In this document: one piece after another, positions 16,001 to 21,440 of the stretch
How positions within the stretch are numbered: position 1 is the first letter of the stretch
Layout: every line of letters starts with the position of its first letter
From: an uncultured Clostridia bacterium
GTDB taxonomy: Bacteria > Bacillota > Clostridia > Christensenellales > UBA1242
Reading direction: 5' to 3'
Length of the DNA stretch: 22,103 bases
Assembly: GCA_947625955.1 (NCBI GenBank)
Contig: CANQQH010000007.1
Span: 1 to 22,103, forward strand
Position numbers and translations under genes: made by a program
Notes under the pieces: model-generated
What the model was told of the DNA's origin: nothing
Database searches by the model: none
What the model saw: only the letters and a program-made list of their open reading frames with translations

Positions 16001-16680
16001 TCGCTTGAACCTGAGATTTCGTCCTTTGTATAGACTCTGTCTTCGAAGATGAAGTTGTCGTCTTCGTCTTTCTTATAATCTTTTGAGCCGTCTCCGTTGA
16101 GGGTGTAGGTTTTCTTTTTGTAGGTCTTTGTTTCGGCTTCAGGGTCAACAGCCACGAAATCGTTCATATCTTGGCCTTCAACTTCGCTTGCCGAATAGAT
16201 TCGGTCTTCATAAACGAAGTTGCCGTTGTTATCTTTCTTATAAAGCACGTTGCCGTCCTTGTCTTTCTTGTCGGCGGTTATCTTTGTTGGTGCTTCCTTT
16301 GCTTGGAGGGTCATTGCAAAATTATCAATCTCACTTGATTTACCCTCAGGAATTGGAACAACGTCGCCATTATACTTTGTTGATGGGCGCGTCAAATCGC
16401 TGTCAACCTTTGTCAGGTCGAAGCTGACGGTTGAAGTGTTGAACGCGGTCATGAGTGCGCTGCCGCTGGTTGCGTTTGTTCTTCTGTCCCAACCAGAGGT
16501 TGTTGTGAACTCATATGGGCTGACAGTCTCAGTTGCTTTATATTCCGCGTGCGCCATGTTTCGAATTGAGTTTATTGCACCATAAGCGAGCGAAAAATTC
16601 GAGCTCAGCAAAAGCGCAACAACAACTAGCGCCACGCACAAGAAGTTTTTTATTTTGGTTCTTAGAATTTTTGTTTTCAT
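13027..16680 (-). CDS. Large membrane-anchored surface protein with repeated beta-sandwich modules
   Basis: The product has 1217 residues. A signal peptide (about 1-35) is followed by at least four related modules, each with a hydrophobic strand pair, a W/Y-x-K-Y/V strand and an acidic last strand: about 257-356 (SITLRANSFYVFSFWVW, NGKWVKYYLFF, GSIFLDNLCV), 522-632, 785-888 (SNSVYEVSFEVFF, WQKYTFFV) and 1024-1124. The pattern is that of galactose-binding-like jelly rolls, as in carbohydrate-binding modules. Two acidic repeats (about 141-168 and 196-224, ending in EDR-I/V-Y) and a DxDxDG loop (484-489) may bind calcium. A membrane helix (about 1166-1191) and a short Lys-rich tail (KKIPKK) anchor it, with no sortase motif. 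GGGGAGAG precedes the ATG on the minus strand. It is a likely glycan-binding or structural surface protein, transcribed alone. No catalytic domain is recognised. Confidence 0.8.
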   Translation of the reverse strand: MKTKILRTKIKNFLCVALVVVALLLSSNFSLAYGAINSIRNMAHAEYKATETVSPYEFTTTSGWDRRTNATSGSALMTAFNTSTVSFDLTKVDSDLTRPSTKYNGDVVPIPEGKSSEIDNFAMTLQAKEAPTKITADKKDKDGNVLYKKDNNGNFVYEDRIYSASEVEGQDMNDFVAVDPEAETKTYKKKTYTLNGDGSKDYKKDEDDNFIFEDRVYTKDEISGSSEAYDQIEDTGTYNKRVVEQEENAFAYYGYRTTSSITLRANSFYVFSFWVWTTKGTTATFVVNKGTTYDAEVKIADTNGKWVKYYLFFEADSNSSSSVYLTLYFGSKDKLTDGDASTVNGSIFLDNLCVNTISQTDYNTKTITGEKAEDRPENAVFETVSMRDDIAIAALKPSFQDFDPEADVLSKMYKDEGYTSLASHYNKDYNGEDVQAFEKFVSRYTDDNGTEDMANEQIDQLKRAYRDYFNMEVVEEAKTFQVDDLDEDGNVKEEDGKPVKKDGFSSFNADNKILKLENKSEMHQLGLISAPIIVKQFGYYRLSIFIKADDKDAKAVIKLTSNLITGDSGEKGKMQVKSQSIDAFTDEAEITNNWKEVVFYVQGNCFYDWYMQLVILADTESTIYIDNIRFENITSDTYRNQSSSYRFDLAPTSIEPASKIENGYFNSITTSEVNSEKALKNIPYTPYGWSKLDNCTSGVVAGIVSTNETLFTQEMYKDENGEYISVQNKLGSVEVPKTVKTYLDNKTVEMPRTNVLAIYSPSLSKLNEVDRNKIAESKFKGHYYGYKSSQFSLSSNSVYEVSFEVFFAKGLTTSDCDGAFEGTLFANLIYSDKHIAEFETKIEKETTQTGVWQKYTFFVRTGSSSRTLYLELGVKDAYGTAFFQNVDYKTYEEKDNPDDKDDKITIDEQFYAKAKEFDTIEKQNTNNARFIDFDGSPTQMVSSQKVENKDYYSSLSHALRTSDRDDKELIQGELGVIDTSKEFKLTDTRTFAAEELANPNGTSKFAMMIYNGEKYNTVVYPNTKSSLTSSSFYEISLYVRTIDIDKDHGLTITIDNISVRFDKINTQDGTFKAKDDMNGYTKLTALVKTGSSTISGISINYELGTDSDKTTGIALISDISIKKLADEDEYNELVDAVQENDPTTVVKNFLVPSTTSDGDDDADNLTLATFFLVFSSILLVAVLVFAVVAVYVKKIPKKASASAPAENKDNTPKDGFV

Positions 16681-16715
16681 TATGCTCTCCCCAAATATTA
16701 GTAGTTAACTTTTAT

Positions 16716-16744
16716 ATTTTAATATACATGCGTCAAAATTGCAA
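16716..16744 (-). promoter_or_regulatory. Sigma-70-type promoter for the large surface protein
   Basis: On the minus strand, TTGCAA (16739-16744) and TAAAAT (16716-16721) are 17 nt apart, about 36 nt before the start codon. A TTGACG inside the spacer is an alternative -35, but it pairs with no good -10 at proper distance. Confidence 0.5.
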
Positions 16745-16798
16745 TTCTTTTTGAGATTTTTTTACATTATTTTATCACGACGCGCAAATAATAAAACT

Positions 16799-17173
16799 AT
16801 GAAAACGTGGGTTAAAGTTGTTTTGTTGTTGCTGGTTGGCGTTTTTGTTGGATTTGTCAACGGATTTCTCGGTGCGGGCGGGGGTATGCTTTTGGTTCCT
16901 TGCATCATCCCCATACTTAATATTGAGCCAAAAAAAGCGCACGCAACCGCAATACTCATAATTTTGCCCATTTGCATTGTGAGTGGAATCATTTTTGCGC
17001 TCAAAGGCGCGTTTGATTTTGATGTGTTTCTGCCATGCCTCATTGGAACAATCGCGGGCGGCGTGCTTGGAACCTTCATTCTCGGCAAGCTCAAAAACAA
17101 CATCATCACGTCAATTTTCAGCATTGTTATGATTGCTGCGGGCGTTGTTATGATTGTGAAGGCGGTTGTTTGA
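16799..17173 (+). CDS. Half-size TSUP (TauE/SafE-like) permease, subunit 1
   Basis: This 124-residue protein has about four predicted membrane helices. The N-terminal motif GFVNGFLGAGGGMLLVP is the glycine-rich signature of each half of the TauE/SafE (TSUP) anion exporter family, followed by LNIEPKKAHATAI, the usual helix-two region. Full TSUP proteins are about 250 residues with two such halves; here the halves are separate genes. The start at 16799 gives a normal membrane-protein N-terminus, but I see no good Shine-Dalgarno. The in-frame TTG at 16739 would lie inside the divergent promoter and is less likely. The TGA stop overlaps the next ATG. Sulfite or organosulfonate export is the family's best-known role; the substrate here is unknown. 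Confidence 0.85.
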   Translation: MKTWVKVVLLLLVGVFVGFVNGFLGAGGGMLLVPCIIPILNIEPKKAHATAILIILPICIVSGIIFALKGAFDFDVFLPCLIGTIAGGVLGTFILGKLKNNIITSIFSIVMIAAGVVMIVKAVV

Positions 17174-17562
17174 TGGACTTTGTTTACTTTCTGCTCATTG
17201 CAACAATATCTGGCGTTTTCGCCGGAATGGGAATGGGCGGCGGAACCTTTTTGATACCGCTGCTTTCCATATTCATGCTCGTGAAGCCAAGCGTTTGCCA
17301 ATGCATAAATTTGCTCGTGTTCATTCCAATGGCGGTTATAACAATCATCATTTACGCCAGGCAGCACCTCATCGACTTCAAGTTCTCATGGATTGTGTCG
17401 CTGCCGGCGTGCGCTATCTCAGCGGTGGGGGCGCTGGTGTCGGTCAACCTCTCGGGGATGGTGATAAAGATTGTATTCGGCGCGTTTATTGCGCTGATTG
17501 GAGTTGTGCAGATTGTTATTCTCATTATAAAAGCTGCGAAAAACAAGAAAAAGGCAAAATAG
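17173..17562 (+). CDS. Half-size TSUP (TauE/SafE-like) permease, subunit 2
   Basis: This 129-residue protein has about four membrane helices, the motif GVFAGMGMGGGTFLIPLL and CQCINLLVFIPMA (second helix), then a short Lys-rich tail. Its ATG shares a base with the previous stop (TGATG), so translation is coupled and the two halves most likely form a heterodimer equivalent to one full TSUP carrier. The paired glycine signatures show two complete half-units rather than a frameshifted single gene. A terminator follows within 12 nt. Confidence 0.87.
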   Translation: MDFVYFLLIATISGVFAGMGMGGGTFLIPLLSIFMLVKPSVCQCINLLVFIPMAVITIIIYARQHLIDFKFSWIVSLPACAISAVGALVSVNLSGMVIKIVFGAFIALIGVVQIVILIIKAAKNKKKAK

Positions 17563-17573
17563 AAATTTTGGGG

Positions 17574-17604
17574 ATAGGGGGTATTCGCCTCCTATTTTTC
17601 TTTT
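17574..17604 (+). terminator. Intrinsic terminator after the TSUP pair
   Basis: The stem pairs ATAGGGGG (17574-17581) with CCTCCTAT (17588-17595) with one G-T wobble, around a TATTCG loop. It is followed by TTTTCTTTT. It separates the TSUP pair from the rnf operon. Confidence 0.75.
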
Positions 17605-17650
17605 GAGCGAAAATTGATTTTAAGTTTTTGATTTATGGGCGTCAAATTAG

Positions 17651-17679
17651 TTTACTTTGATAGGGCAATTTGTTAAAAT
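17651..17679 (+). promoter_or_regulatory. Sigma-70-type promoter of the rnf operon
   Basis: TTTACT (17651-17656) and TAAAAT (17674-17679) are exactly 17 nt apart, 22 nt before the rnfC ATG. The short leader contains the AAGGAAG ribosome binding site and no obvious regulatory structure. Confidence 0.55.
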
Positions 17680-17701
17680 ATTAATAAAAAAGGAAGAAAG
17701 C

Positions 17702-19255
17702 ATGGATCAAAGGGGCGTAAAAACTCGAAAGAGAAATCTCATAAAGAAGGGTAGTGGGCTTTTTGAACTCAGGCCACCTGAATATTTTTCTGTTCCTCTT
17801 TTGGCGGCAGATGGCGATATGCCTGTGAGGGCTGTCAATGTTGGCGAAAAAGTTTGCGAAGGGTCTTTGATTGCAAAACCAAGCGGGCGCTATGGCTCGT
17901 TTGTTTATAGCCCTTGCTCGGGAAAGGTTGTTGGAATTGTTAGAAAACTCAACGCAAACGGCAATGAGTGCGAACACGTTGTTATTGAGCGTGACCTTGA
18001 AAACGAAAAGGAACTCATGAGCCCGCTCGACGCTTTGGAACAAACCCCCGAACAACTCCTCAAAAGGCTCTATATGAGCGGCATGACTGACAATTTCATG
18101 CCATATGAACCAGCCTACAAAAAATATTTGCTCAAATGCAACATCAAAACCCTCATCATAAACTGCACGGAGGATGACCCATATCAATCGTGCGACAGTG
18201 CGATGATTGAAACGCTCACAAGCGAAGTGGTGGAGGGGGCAAGGCTTCTCAAAAAACTATGCAAAGCCGACCAAATCGTTTTCATTTTCACACTGGCAAA
18301 CATGAGTGCGGAAACGTCGCTAAGGAACCACATCAAAAAACTTGGCGACAAGACTATCAAAATAAAAACCTATTCGAATGTGTATCCGCTCCACAACAGC
18401 CGCCTCATAGCCTACTACGAAACAGGGAAGATGGTTGTTCGTGGTGCAAGAACTGCGCAAATTGGCGTTATTGTTGAGAGCGTTTCAAACTGCCTCGACT
18501 TCTATAATGCCGTGATGAAAGGTATTCCTTGCACGCAGAGGGCAGTCTCTGTCACGGGCAAGAACACCCTTCGAAAAGCGAACTATTTCATCAAGAACGG
18601 AACGCCAATCAGCCATGTTCTCAAACTGGTTGGAACCAAAAAAGAATATGACGATAATATGCTCATTTATGGGGGTATTATGTCTGGCATAGCACAGGAA
18701 ACACTCGATATTTCCGTGGGGTTAGGTGCGTCTGTCATAATATTCACGGATAGTGGCGACTATGAAAAAGACAACGAAACTCCATGCATAAATTGCGGCA
18801 GATGTTTGCGTGCTTGCCCAGTGAGGCTCAATGTTAAAAGGCTCGACGATGCGATCACTTTGAGGCGTTTTGACATGGCAAAAAAACTTGGCGTTGACGC
18901 CTGCATTGATTGCGGAGCGTGCAGCTATGTTTGCCCAGCGAAGAGGTTCTTGGCGCAAAGAATGTCGTTTGCAAAAGATATTGTTGACGGCAAGGTTGGA
19001 AAGAAGCCAACATCCAGCAACTATATATTGATAGAGGGCGAGGACCTCACAAGGCAGGGCGTTGAGTTTGAAACCGACACCAAGAAAATCAATGAAACTC
19101 AGTCGAGTGCTCTTCCTGAAATTGACGAGATGCTCAAAGTTTTGAACGAAAAAACAAAGCAAGAAGAGGAAGAACAAGCGCGCAAAAACCAAGAAATGCA
19201 AGCAAAATTGGCGAAAAAAGACGCGAAGAAAAATGATGAGGGAGGCAAAAAATGA
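17702..19255 (+). CDS. rnfC: RnfC-like subunit lacking the canonical FMN/NADH loop
   Basis: In classic Rnf complexes RnfC is the peripheral NADH-side subunit. This 517-residue product has the N-terminal barrel-sandwich (PLLAADGDMPVRAVNVGEKV, SGKVVGIV), a central Rossmann-like region, the SLBB-like part (AVSVTGK ... NGTPISHVL) and two ferredoxin clusters (C362/365/368/372 and C401/404/407/411). It has a Lys/Glu-rich tail. By remembered alignment, the loop usually reading GLGGAGFPT is replaced by SGMTDNFMPYEPA (about 126-138), the AECEPY region by CTEDDPY, and GGPMMG by GGIMSG. The FMN/NADH site is therefore probably absent. The ATG at 17702 follows AAGGAAG; the stop overlaps rnfD (ATGA). Confidence 0.88.
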   Translation: MDQRGVKTRKRNLIKKGSGLFELRPPEYFSVPLLAADGDMPVRAVNVGEKVCEGSLIAKPSGRYGSFVYSPCSGKVVGIVRKLNANGNECEHVVIERDLENEKELMSPLDALEQTPEQLLKRLYMSGMTDNFMPYEPAYKKYLLKCNIKTLIINCTEDDPYQSCDSAMIETLTSEVVEGARLLKKLCKADQIVFIFTLANMSAETSLRNHIKKLGDKTIKIKTYSNVYPLHNSRLIAYYETGKMVVRGARTAQIGVIVESVSNCLDFYNAVMKGIPCTQRAVSVTGKNTLRKANYFIKNGTPISHVLKLVGTKKEYDDNMLIYGGIMSGIAQETLDISVGLGASVIIFTDSGDYEKDNETPCINCGRCLRACPVRLNVKRLDDAITLRRFDMAKKLGVDACIDCGACSYVCPAKRFLAQRMSFAKDIVDGKVGKKPTSSNYILIEGEDLTRQGVEFETDTKKINETQSSALPEIDEMLKVLNEKTKQEEEEQARKNQEMQAKLAKKDAKKNDEGGKK

Positions 19256-20184
19256 ATAGTAAACTTGTAGTCACCCCAGCTCCTCATGTAACCAAGCCGT
19301 TTTCAACCAATATGCTGATGTTTGCGGTGGTGATCGCGCTCATGCCAACGGCGATCTCGGGCGTTATAAACTTTGGAACAAATGCACTTTGGATGATTAT
19401 TATTAGCGTTGGTTGCTCATTTGTGTTCGACCTGTTGTTCAGGTTTATGGTAACCAAAAAATTCAATATTGTTGACCTTTCAAGTTTGGTAACGGGCCTC
19501 ATGGTTGCGCTTGTTTTGCCAGCGAAGGCTCCGCTATATTTTGCTGTTATCGGCTCATTCTTGGCAATTGTTATTTTCAAGGGCTGCTTTGGTGGGCTTG
19601 GAAGAAATATTCTCAACCCAACCGCGGCGGCAAGAGTTGTTCTTGGGCTGATGTTCTCATCGCTCACACTCTCGCTCTTCTCGGGCGGGGGAAACATGGC
19701 AGATGTTGGTTCTCCGCTTTCATATTTCATGCTTGGCGACTATTCGTCAATAACTCTCAGGTCGCTTTTCTTTGGAACTGCGCCAGGGGCTATTGGAACG
19801 GCAAGCATCTTCTGCATACTCATTGCTGGCGTTCTTTTAATGTTGTTTTCAATCACCAACTTCGTGATGCCAGTTTGCGCGCTTGCAACATTTATTCTCA
19901 CAGTTTGGCTTGGTAAAGGCTCAATTGCAATCATTCCATTCCTGTTTTCAGGCGGGTTCCTTTTTGTTGCCTTCTTCATGTTGACCGACCCTGTTTCGAG
20001 CCCACTGACCATGTGGGGCAAGCTCTTCTATGGCCTGATATTCGGCGCGCTTGCGGGGCTGTTTAGGGTATATTTTGTGATGGGCGAAACGGGCGTGTTT
20101 GTTGCGCTGATTATTTGCAACATCTTGGCGCCACTGCTCGACAAGATTTTCCAGCCACATCCAATCGGGATAAGGAGGGCGTGA
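19252..20184 (+). CDS. rnfD: RnfD-like membrane subunit with altered flavinylation site
   Basis: This 310-residue integral membrane protein of the NqrB/RnfD family has about eight to ten helices. The family block GGLGRNILNPTAAARVVLG (about 119-137) and the C-terminal FMLTDPVSSPLTMWGK (about 242-258) are clear. In typical members a Thr in a (G/S)ATPL motif, preceded six residues earlier by Asp, is covalently linked to FMN by ApbE. The equivalent stretch here reads ADVGSPLS with Ser154 and a shorter spacing, so normal flavinylation is doubtful. The start overlaps the rnfC stop, and GAGGGAGG lies 6 nt upstream. The stop is 1 nt before the next ATG. Confidence 0.88.
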   Translation: MNSKLVVTPAPHVTKPFSTNMLMFAVVIALMPTAISGVINFGTNALWMIIISVGCSFVFDLLFRFMVTKKFNIVDLSSLVTGLMVALVLPAKAPLYFAVIGSFLAIVIFKGCFGGLGRNILNPTAAARVVLGLMFSSLTLSLFSGGGNMADVGSPLSYFMLGDYSSITLRSLFFGTAPGAIGTASIFCILIAGVLLMLFSITNFVMPVCALATFILTVWLGKGSIAIIPFLFSGGFLFVAFFMLTDPVSSPLTMWGKLFYGLIFGALAGLFRVYFVMGETGVFVALIICNILAPLLDKIFQPHPIGIRRA

Positions 20185-20185
20185 T

Positions 20186-20866
20186 ATGGAAAGAAATGCT
20201 CCTGTTAATTCAGTCTATTTGATAGCGCTTGCCGTCAGCTCACTTATTTTGGTTATCGACGGCGTTATCAGCGCGCTGATCTTTGGCATTGTTGTGCTTG
20301 CTTCATTTTTGATAAGCGTTTGCGTTGTTTCCATGGTTGAGAAAATCGCCGACAAACACATTAGATTTCTGCTGTTTGCGTTGGTGTCGGCGTCAATAAT
20401 CACCATTTTGAAAGTCACTTGCAGCTATATTGGAGTGAAAGAGATCGTTTTGGCGGGCGAGAGGCTCGAACTTGCGATTCTTCCATGCCTGCTTTTGGCG
20501 ATTGTTCCAATCTATTTCGAGCAGAAGTTCGAAGCAAAAGAGTTTTTCAAAAACTCAATCTTGATTGCTGCAACAACCCTTCTGTTGATTTTGCTTCTTG
20601 GGCTCTTTGTTGATGTGCTGGGCAATGGTGCTTTCTTTGGAATTGATATAAAGGGCTTCGATGGCCTGGAATTTTTCACAATGCCATATGGTCAGCTCAT
20701 GGTTATTGCGTCGCTTTCGGTGCTTTTCAATATGGTGCGAAGAGCGTATATCAAGAAAACACGCAGATTCAATATGCTTGTTGAGAAATACAAGATTCAA
20801 ATTCGTGAAATCCGCGACACTCAAATAAGAGTTCGTGCAGGCGAAAGGGGGGAGTATAATGAATGA
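20186..20866 (+). CDS. rnfE: RnfE-like membrane subunit lacking the conserved cysteines
   Basis: This 226-residue protein has six predicted membrane helices and a charged C-terminal extension (about 187-226). The family is shown by the Asn-led first helix (NSVYLIALAVSSL) and by DVLGNGAFFGI (about 143-153), the counterpart of the usual ILGNGTLFG. The first-helix cysteine of the GLCPLLAV motif corresponds to Ser18, and the second-half cysteine of IVTNC to about Ile106; a Cys at 101 is displaced. These cysteines, with those of RnfA, normally hold an intramembrane iron-sulfur centre. AAGGAGGG precedes the ATG. In most Rnf operons rnfG would sit immediately before this gene; there is no room for it here. 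Confidence 0.8.
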   Translation: MERNAPVNSVYLIALAVSSLILVIDGVISALIFGIVVLASFLISVCVVSMVEKIADKHIRFLLFALVSASIITILKVTCSYIGVKEIVLAGERLELAILPCLLLAIVPIYFEQKFEAKEFFKNSILIAATTLLLILLLGLFVDVLGNGAFFGIDIKGFDGLEFFTMPYGQLMVIASLSVLFNMVRRAYIKKTRRFNMLVEKYKIQIREIRDTQIRVRAGERGEYNE

Positions 20867-21431
20867 GTTTGCTGTGATAGCGATTGCTTCCATACTTTCA
20901 TCAAATATTATCGCGTGCGTGGGCGTGGGCGCGAGCGGATTGCAATCGGAGAAACGCAACTTTCTGTTTATGCTGGCAAGCTCTCTAGCCCTCATTGTTT
21001 CAACAATCATTTCGGGGCTTGTTTGCTGGGCGATATACAAGTATCTTTTGATGCGCGTTGGCGCTGAGTATTTGAAGCTCTATTTGGTTGTTTTGATGTC
21101 GGTCATCATGACCTTCATTTCAAGGTGGGTGCTGAAAGTTGCAACAAGGGAGATATTCTTCTTGTTTGAGGTCAGCTATTCGCTTCCAATCCAAACGGCT
21201 ATCAATGTTGGCATTTTGCTGATTGTTGATATGTCGCGCACCTTCCTCAACACCATGTTTGAGCTCAGCATGTTCTGCGTTGGATTTTTGCTTGTTCAGT
21301 TTATCTTCTATGCAATGCACGAGAAGCTCGACAATGGCTATGTTCTCAAACCTGCAAGGAATGTGCCTGTCACATTGTTCATGCTCTCGATTGTTGGCAT
21401 GATACTCTATGTTATTCAAACGATTTTCTAG
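20859..21431 (+). CDS. rnfA: RnfA-like membrane subunit lacking the conserved cysteines
   Basis: This 190-residue protein has six predicted helices and the usual RnfA length. The first helix ILSSNIIACVGVGASGL aligns with the family pattern L-V-N-N-(10)-C: the position of the cysteine is Ser26, while a Cys occurs six residues earlier (Cys20). In the second half, SLPIQTAINVGIL aligns with LPLITTNCAVLG, and the cysteine is Asn116. I chose ATG at 20859 because GGGGGGAG lies directly upstream; the start overlaps the rnfE stop by 8 nt. It is identified as RnfA by position (before rnfB), length and topology; sequence similarity is distant. Confidence 0.75.
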   Translation: MNEFAVIAIASILSSNIIACVGVGASGLQSEKRNFLFMLASSLALIVSTIISGLVCWAIYKYLLMRVGAEYLKLYLVVLMSVIMTFISRWVLKVATREIFFLFEVSYSLPIQTAINVGILLIVDMSRTFLNTMFELSMFCVGFLLVQFIFYAMHEKLDNGYVLKPARNVPVTLFMLSIVGMILYVIQTIF

Positions 21432-21440
21432 GAGGAAACT

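Noticed and set aside
16799..17562. A frameshifted full-length TSUP pseudogene
   Set aside because: Both halves have complete glycine-rich N-terminal signatures, sensible lengths and a typical TGATG coupling, which fits two genes better than one broken gene.
20186..20866. Reading the gene after rnfD as rnfG
   Set aside because: The product has six membrane helices and the GNGAFFG block of RnfE; RnfG has one helix, a large soluble domain and an SGAT motif, none of which is seen.
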